Shown: positions 8,086 through 16,859, counted from the first letter of the stretch. The stretch: 64,000 bases of DNA from Bin87 sp963668585 (GCA_963668585.1 OY764869.1:2418001-2482000), one strand, 5' to 3'. Translations and numbers: made by a program. The notes: a model not told the origin generated them from the letters alone.

Positions 8086-9541
8086 CTGGACTTTGTACGT
8101 TCAAGCGGCGTAGGCGAGGGAATCGATAAGCCGGGCGTATAAATCGAGAGCCTGTTTTTCCCGGTCATCGTCGGGCGACGACATTGAAAAACTCTGGGAC
8201 GCCAGCCACAGGTGTCGTCGCACCAGGGCGATGGCATCCACGAAGGTGGGTGACGGCTTGTCGTACCAGGCCGCAGTGCGTTGGGTGATGGGGCTCTCTT
8301 GCTGCAGCGTGTGGGCCGCCAGGGCGATCCAGGAAAACAGACCCATCAGGATGGGCGTAGTGCGGGCGATGGCGCGATCTGACCATTGGCGCTGAGTTTC
8401 CACACCCAGGTGAGCCCGCACCTCCTGGTAGGTGACTTCCAGTTGCCAACGCAGCACAAACCACTGGAGGATCTGTATTGGGTTGACCGATTGATCCGTG
8501 CAGAGCAGGGCTTGAGTGTCCAGTTCGCCCTTGGGGTCTCGAACCAGCACCCACCGGATGGGCACGGGCGGTTTGCCGTGGTGGTACCAAAGGGCGGTCT
8601 GGGAGGCCAGTTCCAGAGTGCGGACGGCGCCGTCATACCAGGACACCGACACGGTGTCCCACCGCAGGTTGGGATCATCAAGGCGTTGCTTGAGGGTGGG
8701 TTGACGTGATCCCTTCACCCGGGGTCGGCCAGTTTGACCCGGTGAGCGGGGTGGCGCGGGATCATAGAGACCGGCGTCCAGGCGCAGCCTGGTGATGAGG
8801 GTTACCGGTTCACGGAGCGACTGGCAGCAGTGGAGCAGGTCGAGGACGGCGTAGCCGTTGTCGCCCACCACTACCAGCGGCCGATGCGGCAGCCAGCGCC
8901 GCAGTTGCAGGATCATCTGGCGGGCCCAGTCAGTGACCTTCTTGTGGCGGCGTCCCCGCTTTTGGTGATAGCGTTCCGAGGGCGCCAGCACGGTGAGGAA
9001 GGGCAAGGCCCAATAGCGACCGGCCCAGGGGATGTGTCCCAGCCACATCAGTGAGACCCAGCGTAAACCGCTGGCCTTGACTGTATAGCTGCGGCTGGAA
9101 CGCACGCCATCTCGGTAGACACCCAGGGCGTTGATCTTTGGACCTTGCCGCCGCTCCAGGGTTTCGTCGATGCCGAACACCAGGGGGCCGTCGCCGTGGT
9201 CGAGATGCCCGATCAGCAGCCGGAGCAAAACCTGGGACGCTCCAAGGGGCGACCATGCTGCCCGGTTCAGTACATGATGGTAGCGGGCATAGTTGCGGTC
9301 GCTGCTGAGGCCCATGACGCGCAACGCCGAGGCTACCGTGCGCTGGCCCGGGGTCAGGATCGTGCCGACCAATAGGATCTGAGCCTTTCGCCAAGTGCGG
9401 TGTTGGAACAAAATGGCGAAGGGAAAGAGAACCGTTACAATGGCATCGGGCAGGGTGAGCATGGTCGACCTACGGTGAGATGTGGGGTCAACCCAGCTTA
9501 CCCTGTCTTCCTCATTTTTCTAGTTTTTGTACAAAGTCCAG
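8086..9541 (-). mobile_element. IS701/IS4-like insertion sequence, 1456 bp
   Basis: A complete insertion sequence. Its ends are a perfect 13-bp inverted repeat, CTGGACTTTGTAC at 8086-8098 and GTACAAAGTCCAG at 9529-9541, flanked by the direct repeat CTAAG. It carries one transposase gene (8101-9462) on the minus strand, and sits inside a methyltransferase gene in the same orientation as that gene. The intact ends and undamaged transposase imply a recent insertion. Confidence 0.9.
8101..9462 (-). CDS. IS701/IS4-like DDE transposase
   Basis: A 453-residue DDE transposase that fills the element. The three catalytic acidic residues are visible in FGIDETLERR (first Asp), VVGDNGYAVLD (second Asp) and WQLEVTYQEVRAHLG (Glu). 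The N-terminus (SDRNYARYHHVLNRA) is characteristic of the DDE_5/IS701-like group. The frame is intact with no stops, so it is probably functional. The stop lies 15 bases inside the left inverted repeat end. Confidence 0.9.
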   Translation of the reverse strand: MLTLPDAIVTVLFPFAILFQHRTWRKAQILLVGTILTPGQRTVASALRVMGLSSDRNYARYHHVLNRAAWSPLGASQVLLRLLIGHLDHGDGPLVFGIDETLERRQGPKINALGVYRDGVRSSRSYTVKASGLRWVSLMWLGHIPWAGRYWALPFLTVLAPSERYHQKRGRRHKKVTDWARQMILQLRRWLPHRPLVVVGDNGYAVLDLLHCCQSLREPVTLITRLRLDAGLYDPAPPRSPGQTGRPRVKGSRQPTLKQRLDDPNLRWDTVSVSWYDGAVRTLELASQTALWYHHGKPPVPIRWVLVRDPKGELDTQALLCTDQSVNPIQILQWFVLRWQLEVTYQEVRAHLGVETQRQWSDRAIARTTPILMGLFSWIALAAHTLQQESPITQRTAAWYDKPSPTFVDAIALVRRHLWLASQSFSMSSPDDDREKQALDLYARLIDSLAYAA

Positions 9542-9953
9542 CTAAGATGCTGTCCATCAACATCTTGAGGTAATGGCTCGCGGTCGGGTCGCAGTGGAGA
9601 TAGATACTGCCGGTGTCCGCAAGCACCCGCCGCATCTCCAACAACCTCACTGCCATCATGCACAGGTACGACTGCATCCCCTTGCCGTGGGCGAGTCCAG
9701 CGGTCTGAAGGACTTGGTACATCGCCGGCTGTTCGTCGGCGATCAACCCCATCCAGGCAACGTCCAGGTCCGACAGCGTCCAGGTGTCCTTGAAGGCCGC
9801 ACCGGCCGCAGCACTGCCCACTGGGGCGGCGTAGTTGCGGTTGGAGTTGAACGGCGGGTCCAGGTAGATAAGATCGACCGACGCGGAGTTGAGGCCGCGC
9901 AGGATGTCCAGGTTGTCTCCGGTCCAGATGGTTCGGTCGGCAAAATTGATCAT
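9542..9953 (-). pseudogene. DNA methyltransferase-HNH fusion, N-terminal part
   Basis: The 5' part of the split methyltransferase. It opens INFADRTIWTGDNLDILRGL and carries the catalytic motif DPPF at residues 32-35 (IYLDPPFNSN), then an N-terminal target region to KMLMDSIL, where the insertion sequence begins. If translated it would run 15 residues into IS sequence before a stop. The DPPF-before-DPFCG order marks the beta class of amino-methyltransferases. It lies 33 bases downstream of the AlbA_2 gene's stop, in the same direction. Confidence 0.85.
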
Positions 9954-9986
9954 ATTGGTTGCGGCATTCGAATCTAGGGCAGTCCG

Positions 9987-11327
9987 CTAGTGGTGCATTT
10001 CCTGCAAGGCACCGTGGACCGTAGCCAAAGGTAACTGATAAAATCCGAATCGCTCGTAGAGTGGATAAAGGAAACCGTGTACCACTTCGGTTAGATTGTC
10101 CTCTATTTGTCGTAATGTTGCCAATCCTTGTAATTCCGCATCCGAGGCGTGGGATATTGATTGTCCGAGAGTGAAACGAGGCCAAACCCCAAAAGCGCCC
10201 AAAACCGTCAGGCGCCGGTTCATCAGCCCCGTAAATCTACACTGCAGGGCCACTTGTTCAACTCCATCGAAAGTGGACGCCAATCGGCTAGCGAAGATCA
10301 AGGCTTCCCCGACTCTCCTGGCGGGAACACGGACGTCGAAAACTGTGCCGGGTTGTGGGTTCTGAGGAACGCTATCCTCCAAGTACCCCCGTATGGAATA
10401 CAGTTGTCCCATACCCGAAACGCGCCAGAAGTCCAAGTGGGACGGCTCGTCGAAAATACGCCTCGTCGTTGGGCGTCCCACCCACGCTTCTATATATTCG
10501 TTTTGAATGCGCTGGCCCAATTCTGTGGCATCCAAGTTCACGAACAGGGGCCAACCACTGAAATCCGTCGCATCCCTTGCTTCGGCAAGCCGGTGGCGCA
10601 ATTCGTTGAAACTAGGCACTGAAGTTGCTCCGATCAATGAAAGCCCTATTTCATGGTAGCCCAGGGGAAACCTCGCTGGAGAATCATCTTCAAGGTCCGA
10701 TGTCAACTCGACCCAACGGGCATGGGCACTCAGACAGTATCGGGACAAATTTTCATGTACGTCTGGGACTGGCTCTCCTAGTTCAACTTGTCCTGTGACA
10801 ATCGAACGGATAGCGTCGAGCATATCAGTACGCCTGGCGCGCACGCACCGTTCGATCAAAGCGTTCCACTCCGCATGTGTTTGAGGCTCCTCGCTGCGAG
10901 GGCCCGGCTTCCTAATATAGATTCGGAACTGCTGTATCACGTTGAGTGCGTCTCTTTTGCTCATCACAGGAGCCGTGAAATCACCTGGTACGGTGATCAC
11001 CGGATGGAGCACGCCGGTATCATTGCGCGCGATCAACCGCATCTCACACTGGAATTCTGGATCCACGTAACGCCTTACCGCTGCGTTCACGGCATCTTGC
11101 GTGATCTCAGGGAGGTCAACAGGAGGTTGGTAAGAAACTAAGCGGCCATTCTCCTCTGAAAACCCAAGGATGATGTGGCCGCCTCCATGATTGGCTAATG
11201 CAATTGCGTGCTTGGCTAGCGTAGCTCTTCCATGCGTATTAGTGAGGTCTAACCAATCTTTGTATTCTGCAGAAGGACTTTCGCTCGGAAACTCGACCAA
11301 GGGTTGGAATTCTGGTCCCATCGTCAT
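9987..11327 (-). CDS. AlbA_2 (Schlafen-like) domain protein
   Basis: A 446-residue protein whose N-terminus matches the AlbA_2/divergent AAA-4 domain, a nucleic-acid-binding Schlafen-type fold: ESPSAEYKDWLDLTN, then AKHAIALANHGGGHIILGFS at about residues 38-57. The remaining ~330 residues are unlike anything I recognise. The start overlaps the stop of a dead methyltransferase fragment (ATGA, 11324-11327), so translation may be coupled. AlbA_2 proteins occur as regulators and in phage-defence loci. Its position between two copies of a methyltransferase 5' end supports an accessory or defence role but does not prove it. Confidence 0.75.
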   Translation of the reverse strand: MTMGPEFQPLVEFPSESPSAEYKDWLDLTNTHGRATLAKHAIALANHGGGHIILGFSEENGRLVSYQPPVDLPEITQDAVNAAVRRYVDPEFQCEMRLIARNDTGVLHPVITVPGDFTAPVMSKRDALNVIQQFRIYIRKPGPRSEEPQTHAEWNALIERCVRARRTDMLDAIRSIVTGQVELGEPVPDVHENLSRYCLSAHARWVELTSDLEDDSPARFPLGYHEIGLSLIGATSVPSFNELRHRLAEARDATDFSGWPLFVNLDATELGQRIQNEYIEAWVGRPTTRRIFDEPSHLDFWRVSGMGQLYSIRGYLEDSVPQNPQPGTVFDVRVPARRVGEALIFASRLASTFDGVEQVALQCRFTGLMNRRLTVLGAFGVWPRFTLGQSISHASDAELQGLATLRQIEDNLTEVVHGFLYPLYERFGFYQLPLATVHGALQEMHH

Positions 11328-11533
11328 TTCGTCCCCTTTTGCGTAACTGTGAGGGATGCAATCCGAGGGACAGCAGTGCTGTCCACGGGCGCGGCGTAGT
11401 TGCGGTTGGAGTTGAACGGCAAGTTCAGGTAGATGAGGTCAACCCACGCGGAGTTGAGGCCGCGCAGGATGTCCAGGTTGTCCCCGGTCCAGATGGTTCG
11501 TTCAGCGTAGTTGACTAGAGCGCTCATATCCAC
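11324..11533 (-). pseudogene. Truncated second copy of methyltransferase N-terminus
   Basis: A 69-residue frame that repeats the first ~45 residues of the methyltransferase at 9953 (ERTIWTGDNLDILRGL, NSNRNYAAPV), but the catalytic DPPF is replaced by NLPF (residues 37-40) and the match then ends. DNA identity extends over about 130 bases (11386-11520 against 9826-9955). It is a duplicated, inactive gene beginning whose stop overlaps the AlbA_2 start. Confidence 0.8.
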
Positions 11534-11823
11534 GGGTTCATTTGGCTACTAGGAGAAGGGATACGGGTTTGTCAAGCCGATAGATACCGACACTATGTCG
11601 AAAGATGCCTAACTGACCTACCGGAACTTGGGGGAATTGGCCGAAATTATCCAAGAGCGGGCGTCCCGCAGAAGATCCGACTTGGACGTTCTATAGCGAG
11701 AGTTGTTCCCGCACCCTATCCCGATTAGTGAACAGTTGGGCAGGGTGCCTCTGTGTTGTCAGTCCGGACTTTCGGTACAACAAGCATGTTGCTACAATAG
11801 AGCACCCTCAGGAGCTTACTCCC

Positions 11824-12522
11824 ATGAGCATCAACGACGTTCATAGTACCCCAGCCCCGGAAATCGTGCACACGGAGTATGCGTTCAGCTTGTCAGCTTC
11901 GCAAGGTCTGGCAGCGCTCGTGAACCCTGATTTCTTGCGATACAATGACATCGTGCCGTCCGATTGGATTGCGGCGCCACCGTTCATTATCGAACGCGAG
12001 TCATCCGATATTGAATTTACTAACGGAGTGGGAGTTCGGGCCCGAGGCAACCAAATCACGTTTGCCTTCAATACAGCAGATTCGTCGGTGGACAATGTGA
12101 ACCTCAGCATGGCGTTCGCAATCCGATTTATCCGCAGCGTCCCCGGAATCAGGTACCACATAGTTGGAATCGATGTTCGCGGTTATGCAATGTTCCCCAT
12201 TGGTTCCCCCGGCATCATGAATATCGGGACTCGATTCCAAGGCGTTTTGCCGGTAATTACACATCGTGCGAGCTATACATTCCCAGACAGAGACTTCACA
12301 TTTTGGGCAGAAGAAACGGGAGAGGACGACGAGGATCAGTACGTAGACCGTTTGGAGCTACGCACCCGAAACACATACGACTTTCAGTCTAGCCAAAGCG
12401 GTCAAGCACCACCGGACATCGTCCTTTCCATAGCGGCGGACTGGGAACGATATATCGACGAGTTCGATGAAGTTGCGTCGAACTTCCTTGCTCGACATGT
12501 GTCAGTAGGAGAAGATTCATGA
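11824..12522 (+). CDS. Unknown protein, cassette gene 1
   Basis: A 232-residue protein of no family I can name. I start it at the ATG at 11824, which has AGGAG about 10 bases upstream, rather than at an earlier ATG at 11728 without one. It alternates beta-strand-like stretches (GVRARGNQITFAFNTADS, YHIVGIDVRGYAMFP) with an acidic loop (AEETGEDDEDQY) and an aromatic C-terminal helix (ADWERYIDEFDEVASNFLA). No signal peptide or membrane helix. It overlaps gene 2 by ATGA, forming a three-gene rightward unit beside the methyltransferase/AlbA_2 genes. Confidence 0.65.
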   Translation: MSINDVHSTPAPEIVHTEYAFSLSASQGLAALVNPDFLRYNDIVPSDWIAAPPFIIERESSDIEFTNGVGVRARGNQITFAFNTADSSVDNVNLSMAFAIRFIRSVPGIRYHIVGIDVRGYAMFPIGSPGIMNIGTRFQGVLPVITHRASYTFPDRDFTFWAEETGEDDEDQYVDRLELRTRNTYDFQSSQSGQAPPDIVLSIAADWERYIDEFDEVASNFLARHVSVGEDS

Positions 12523-13031
12523 CAACGGTTCAAAAGAGGAGACCCCAAGTTACCCCCGAACGGCCGCTAGATATACCCTCGACTCGAAGCGTGCGGCGCG
12601 CTCTTACGTCGTCATCGACAGGAGAAAGTCTCCTGCGAAAGATGAGCAAGCCAAGCGTATCGCCCAGTCTGCAGGAGTGCCTCGCCGAGTTGGAAGATGC
12701 TTTAGAAACAGCCGCCCGCGAGGGTGGTCTGGAGCCTGTGGAGGCAATTGTCCAGGAAGCCCGTCGTTTCTTGGAAGCGATTTGCCGGGAGGTTCCTAGG
12801 ACTTACATGGCTTATTTGATGCCAGATGGAACGATAGCTATCGACACTAGAGGACCTAGGCCCGACGGTGTACTGATCACGTTTAATCTTGATGGGACAG
12901 CTTACTGCTCTGGTGAGATTGACGGCAAACACTGGAATAAAAAATACTGCTCTACCGCCAATTTGCCAGACCACACCCTTGTCGATGAATTGGAAAAACT
13001 TGGCTCAACCAAAAATGATCTCGCCCGATGA
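12519..13031 (+). CDS. Unknown protein, cassette gene 2
   Basis: A 170-residue protein. The basic N-terminus (KRRPQVTPERPLDIPSTRSV) looks disordered; a helical segment follows (LQECLAELEDALETAAREGG) and then a beta-rich end (MPDGTIAIDTRGPRPDGVLI, FNLDGTAYCSGEIDG). Its start overlaps the stop of gene 1 by four bases, so both are translated from one message. Not recognised; the arrangement recalls two-component toxin-antitoxin or defence cassettes, but no catalytic motif supports a specific call. Confidence 0.65.
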   Translation: MTTVQKRRPQVTPERPLDIPSTRSVRRALTSSSTGESLLRKMSKPSVSPSLQECLAELEDALETAAREGGLEPVEAIVQEARRFLEAICREVPRTYMAYLMPDGTIAIDTRGPRPDGVLITFNLDGTAYCSGEIDGKHWNKKYCSTANLPDHTLVDELEKLGSTKNDLAR

Positions 13032-13464
13032 CAACGGTCAAAGTCAACCAATACCTCCCGTCTGCCAAAACGAAACCCTTGCCCGTGCCGTAACCGATGG
13101 AGACGACGCAAGGTTTGCTCGTCGCGACGTTGTTCGTGCGTCCGTGTTTGCACAACCCGGTAGACGGCGCATCTCCGTTGACCGGCTTGATCACATGGAC
13201 ACAGGCTGCGCGGTCAACCGCGGGAAAATCATCGCAGCCAAGCGCGGCTCCAATCGACGGTTCCATGGTTGGGCAACAATCCGATCGTCGACCGTTGCGG
13301 AAATTGGGTATATAGCTGAGGAATCTCCGTTGGATTGCCACCGATGGCATGCCGACATATTGTTGCCGTCAGAAGCAGCTACGGATAACGACATTCATAT
13401 TGACCACGCTGGGCGACTCGCCCGACGCGCCGAATGGCGAGAAAGACCCGAGGGGTTCGATTAG
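13015..13464 (+). CDS. Unknown protein, cassette gene 3
   Basis: A 149-residue reading frame that overlaps the end of gene 2 by 17 bases. I start it at the ATG at 13015 because the extension further upstream only shadows gene 2. The middle (ISVDRLDHMDTGCAVNRGKI) and the end (WHADILLPSE, then HIDHAGRLARRAEWRER) resemble a small uncharacterised bacterial family with SVDRL...HADI motifs that I have seen but cannot name. The ribosome binding site is weak. Probably the last member of the cassette. Confidence 0.55.
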   Translation: MISPDDNGQSQPIPPVCQNETLARAVTDGDDARFARRDVVRASVFAQPGRRRISVDRLDHMDTGCAVNRGKIIAAKRGSNRRFHGWATIRSSTVAEIGYIAEESPLDCHRWHADILLPSEAATDNDIHIDHAGRLARRAEWRERPEGFD

Positions 13465-14111
13465 TCGCGATCTGCATCGTGACGGTCCGCGGGAAAGCGA
13501 TCTCCGCACCTGTGTAAGAAACGCGCTAACAAACACAGGTACGGACTGCGACCGCTTACTGACACGCTCCATTGGCCGGTGGTTATCAAGCTAACCGGCG
13601 CCGCGGAAACAGCGGAGGATATCAGTCGACATAAAAATCATAGTCTTTGGCCCAGCGGAGTCGTGATGTAGCAGCAGCGAGTGGCTGCCATGAGCGGATA
13701 ACCCCACGTCCGTGCTTGGTCAAGTTCCAGAAAATCAGCTTGGCACGTGTAGCGTTTTGCACAGTTTCAGGCAGGTGCGCGATGTCTCGAAGGTGTCCGA
13801 AAATAGGTCTTCAAATATGTTCGGAATATTCCAAGAGCGAGCGCCTTCTAGAACTCGTCAGTTACTGGAGGCTACCCAAAATCCATACGATCTCGCCTGT
13901 TATCAAAGCAGTATTTTCCTCTGACTGCAGGGTTCAAGCTTTAGTCGCGGCAGCGCTGCGCACACGGGTTTTGTGAAAGTTCCGCCTAGCGGCACCACCG
14001 GCGCTGACCGAGCAGTGCCACCCTGGCTAGGCGCCACACCTAGGACATTGGACCTGGGCCGTGGGGTTGTTGCTACGCCGAGGCAGGCGCCAGGTTTCGG
14101 TTGGACCGGTG
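13465..14111. other. Gap between the cassette and the phage-like block
   Basis: About 650 bases. One rightward frame (13647-13976) is open, but it is Cys/Arg-rich without family resemblance or a ribosome binding site, so I regard it as chance. GCTAGGCGCCACACC near 14028, just past the end of the leftward block, is GC-rich. No RNA gene seen. Confidence 0.4.
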
Positions 14112-14309
14112 TTAGGGTTCATCTTTCGGATCCTGTTTCGTCTCTCTGATCGCGAGTCCGATGGATCCCTGCACCAACACCATCATCGTCAGCCTGCCCT
14201 GGAACGGCACCGCGTCGGGCAGCGAGTAGAACGTAATGAAACCGCAGGCCATCACGACGGCGATGTACCAGAGCTCGGCGTTGTTGATGTTGCGGAACAT
14301 CTCAATCAT
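14112..14309 (-). CDS. Small membrane protein
   Basis: A 65-residue protein with a hydrophobic helix at about residues 13-32 (LWYIAVVMACGFITFYSL) and a weaker one at 37-52, then a charged tail (ETKQDPKDEP). It overlaps the upstream small membrane gene by 8 bases and is the last gene of the leftward block 14.1-24.4 kb. In phages such paired tiny membrane proteins often serve lysis, but no holin motif can be claimed here. Confidence 0.5.
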   Translation of the reverse strand: MIEMFRNINNAELWYIAVVMACGFITFYSLPDAVPFQGRLTMMVLVQGSIGLAIRETKQDPKDEP

Positions 14310-14496
14310 CCTGCCCGCGCCGGATCCTTACGCCCTCGATGGCGACGGCAAGCACGACAATCAATACGGCCGCCCACCAGAGCAGCACGTGCAGTTGCAG
14401 GAAACCGTTCTGGAACGTCTCCCACACCGCGATGCAGGTCCAGAACGTGGCGAGTCCGACGCGAAAGTAATGGCCGGAGTGTTCGGGCAACCTCAT
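14302..14496 (-). CDS. Small membrane protein
   Basis: A 64-residue protein with two predicted helices at about 13-30 (VGLATFWTCIAVWETF) and 36-55 (VLLWWAAVLIVVLAVAIEGV) and a basic end (RIRRGQDD). It overlaps the ParB-like gene by ATGA (14493-14496) and the next gene by 8 bases, so all three are translationally linked. Function unknown. Confidence 0.5.
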   Translation of the reverse strand: MRLPEHSGHYFRVGLATFWTCIAVWETFQNGFLQLHVLLWWAAVLIVVLAVAIEGVRIRRGQDD

Positions 14497-16313
14497 GTCC
14501 GCGCTCCCGCGACTGCAGGTTCGCCGGTCAGCATCTCACGTACCCCCAACGGATCCGGCGATGCTGCGATCGTTTCCCAGGGAACGGCGTCCATCTTCCC
14601 CGCCTGGCGCAGGTGGTGGACCATCAACGCAGCGGCCAGGAGCGTCAGGTCAGAGGTGCCATCGACCTGTTCCAGGTACTCGATAGCCGTCGCCTGTTCG
14701 TATGGACCGGTGATGCCCAGGACCATCTTCACCGTGCGCCAGGGCACCGTGTCGAAGCAGAAGTCATCGTGGTGGAATCCCAGCGGGTGCCAGCCCAGCA
14801 TATCGGGCGTCGCAGTCAGTAGGGCCAGGGCCAGCGGGTACTTGGTCACGATGGTCTCGCTTGTCAGCGCCCACCTGAGGTCCTCGATGGCGCGGACGTC
14901 CTCGCGTTCGATGCCCTTCGCCTGAGCAGCCAGTTTCTCCCTGTGGGCCGCTTTGCCCGCCTCGAGCTTCTCCAGGTAGTGCTCCTGGTTGAAGCAGGCC
15001 AACACCGGCTTGCGTATTGGGTAGCCGCCGTCCGACGCCGCGTACGCCGCGCCGATGATGCAGCGCTGGCACTCCTTGAGGTCAGGGAACCACGGCGGGA
15101 CACCTCCGCCTTTCAGTCCTTCCACCTGGCGGAGCTGGTGGGGTTCCTCGATCTCCCACTTGTTCAGAATTTTGTAGAAGGGCTCGTTGTATCCGATGAT
15201 CTGCAGCTCCGCCCTGGTGCCCAGGGCTTTCTTCTCCTCGTCGGTAACTGGTCGGCTGGCCCCCTTCTTCTTACGGTGCGTGATGACTTCCTGCCAGACG
15301 GGGTCGTTGACCAACATCTGTCCCAGCAGCCGGTCGCGTTCTCCTTTCTTGCGGACTTCGGGCGACGAGGAGTGTCCCTTGCTTTTGCCCGAGGCCTCGG
15401 CCGCCTTGTTGGCCTCCCTCGTGGCCCTGCTCTGCCGGCGGCTCCACTCCTTCACCTCGCACGTCCACACGCGGGACTGGTCGTAGCTCTCCAGCATCCG
15501 GTAGTTTTTGGATGCGCCATCATCGGCCGGAATAGTATGCAGGCTGTCCGGATACTCGAAGCTGAACGCGTCGACGTCGAAGGTCGCCTCCCGGTGGCCA
15601 CCGCCGACGGAGTGTCCGGTCTTCGGGCCGATGGGCCGGAACCCGTTGTTCTCCTGGAAGGACACGCGCTCGCTGATCAGCTTGCGCACGTTCCGGCGGC
15701 TCCAGTTCGGAACTCCGTTCCCATATATCTCAACGTTGACGATCCGCCGTATCGCCTCGCGCATGTCCTCGACGTGGGAGTGGGTAGGAGTCTGAAAGAC
15801 CAGGAACTCCCTGGCCACGCTGACACGCAGCCTGCCGCTCTCGACGTGTTCCAGTACGATGTCGGGCAGATCCAGCACCCTGAGGTTGTTGGACAGCGCG
15901 CCGCGGCTCACGCCCAGTTTGTCGGCCAGAGACTGGATGGACAGGCCGGTCTCATCTACGGCGCGCCGGTGAGCGCGCACCACCTCGATCTGGGTCAGTT
16001 GCCGGCGGGCGACGTTTTCACTGAGCGCCATCACGGCCATCTCTTCGTCGGTGATCTCCTCGTCCACGTCCATGTCTATGGACCGCTCCCACTCGCCCTT
16101 ATCGTACAGCAGCCGGATCGCCGCGACGCGCCGGTGGCCGAATGCGAGCTGGATCCGCCCGTCCGCTGTGCGGCGTCCCATGGGCGCCTGCAGGAGGCCG
16201 ACGCCGCGGATGCTGTCGGCAAGCCTCTCCAGCGTGGTCGGTTCGATTTCATGGCGGGGCTGCCAAGGATTGTCGTCGATCAACGCCAGGTCGATCTGTT
16301 CTCTGGTTTTCAT
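14493..16313 (-). CDS. Long ParB/Spo0J-type nuclease-domain protein
   Basis: A 606-residue protein. I start it at the ATG at 16313, which has a strong AGGAGGT (16322-16328). Residues 1-75 are a ParB N-terminal domain (NPWQPR, LADSIRGVGLLQAP, AFGHRRVAAIRLL with the GHRR box). Residues about 95-170 give the helix-turn-helix (SLADKLGVSRGALSNNLRVL). The long remainder is unlike chromosomal ParB and has a zinc-like CQRC...CFNQEHY site. A paralogue lies at 47452-49220 (same HTH, C-rich middle and LTHHLRQAGK-like end). Phage/plasmid ParB-like proteins act in partitioning or transcription; which applies here is unknown. Confidence 0.8.
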   Translation of the reverse strand: MKTREQIDLALIDDNPWQPRHEIEPTTLERLADSIRGVGLLQAPMGRRTADGRIQLAFGHRRVAAIRLLYDKGEWERSIDMDVDEEITDEEMAVMALSENVARRQLTQIEVVRAHRRAVDETGLSIQSLADKLGVSRGALSNNLRVLDLPDIVLEHVESGRLRVSVAREFLVFQTPTHSHVEDMREAIRRIVNVEIYGNGVPNWSRRNVRKLISERVSFQENNGFRPIGPKTGHSVGGGHREATFDVDAFSFEYPDSLHTIPADDGASKNYRMLESYDQSRVWTCEVKEWSRRQSRATREANKAAEASGKSKGHSSSPEVRKKGERDRLLGQMLVNDPVWQEVITHRKKKGASRPVTDEEKKALGTRAELQIIGYNEPFYKILNKWEIEEPHQLRQVEGLKGGGVPPWFPDLKECQRCIIGAAYAASDGGYPIRKPVLACFNQEHYLEKLEAGKAAHREKLAAQAKGIEREDVRAIEDLRWALTSETIVTKYPLALALLTATPDMLGWHPLGFHHDDFCFDTVPWRTVKMVLGITGPYEQATAIEYLEQVDGTSDLTLLAAALMVHHLRQAGKMDAVPWETIAASPDPLGVREMLTGEPAVAGART

Positions 16314-16332
16314 GGGTTGGTACCTCCTAACG

Positions 16333-16632
16333 TCATGATCTGATCTGGTGGTGAAGCCATTTGTGATCCGCCAAGGCCCGTTTGTTCGCCAGCTCCTGGC
16401 CGCAGATCGCGCAAGCGTTGTCTCTGAGTTCCCGGAGTTCGGCCTGGACTCTGCGCAACTCCATGACCAGGCCCCGCTCTTCGCCAACTTTGATCAGACA
16501 GGCGGCCATGTCCGTGGGACGTGTTCCGAAGTGGTCTTCGGCCATACCCACTGTGGTGAACCTCTCCCCACAGTGGAAACACACCCACCCGTCAGCAGGC
16601 GTGGGATAAGTATCTTTGGCCGCGGTGGGCAT
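16333..16632 (-). CDS. Zinc-finger phage-type protein
   Basis: A 99-residue protein with two cysteine pairs: CFHCGERF near residue 18 followed by H34, and CAICGQEL near residue 74 followed by HKWLHH. Between them is a coiled helix (ERGLVMELRRVQAELRELRD). The first motif context (FTTVGMAEDHFG) is one I associate with phage genomes. It starts two bases after the stop of the upstream gene. Probably DNA- or protein-binding; no further role can be read. Confidence 0.65.
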   Translation of the reverse strand: MPTAAKDTYPTPADGWVCFHCGERFTTVGMAEDHFGTRPTDMAACLIKVGEERGLVMELRRVQAELRELRDNACAICGQELANKRALADHKWLHHQIRS

Positions 16633-16634
16633 GT

Positions 16635-16859
16635 TCAGTTTTCCTTCACGATCGCTTCGAACGACGCAAAGCGGGTTGTGCAGATCAGCCTGTACTCTGC
16701 CGCCATCTCAAGGCCCAAGGGCTTCAACTCATGACCGCAATGGCGAGCGTGGTCGCCGGGATAGCAGTCCGTGTCGTCCTCCCAGGACCCACAGGTAAAG
16801 CAGTAGCGCAGACCCAATTCTTCGTTTTGGCTCACCCGGTCGTGTATGTCTCGCAGCAT
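16635..16859 (-). CDS. Small zinc-binding-like protein
   Basis: A 74-residue protein read from the ATG at 16859, which has AGAGGGAT upstream; the longer frame to 16964 has no such site. It carries C-x2-C (CFTCGSWEDDTDC) followed by H-x3-HCGHE, a mixed Cys/His zinc site. It lies in the leftward mini-zinc-protein series. Confidence 0.55.
   Translation of the reverse strand: MLRDIHDRVSQNEELGLRYCFTCGSWEDDTDCYPGDHARHCGHELKPLGLEMAAEYRLICTTRFASFEAIVKEN

Noticed and set aside
13647..13976. Possible gene in the gap after the unknown cassette
   Set aside because: Open by chance: no ribosome binding site, Cys/Arg-rich product, no domain-like pattern, and no overlap with neighbours as seen for real genes here.
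14943..16343. Long rightward open frame opposite the first ParB-like gene
   Set aside because: It is an antisense shadow of a high-GC gene. The minus-strand frame has clear ParB and HTH motifs and a strong AGGAGG; the plus frame has neither.
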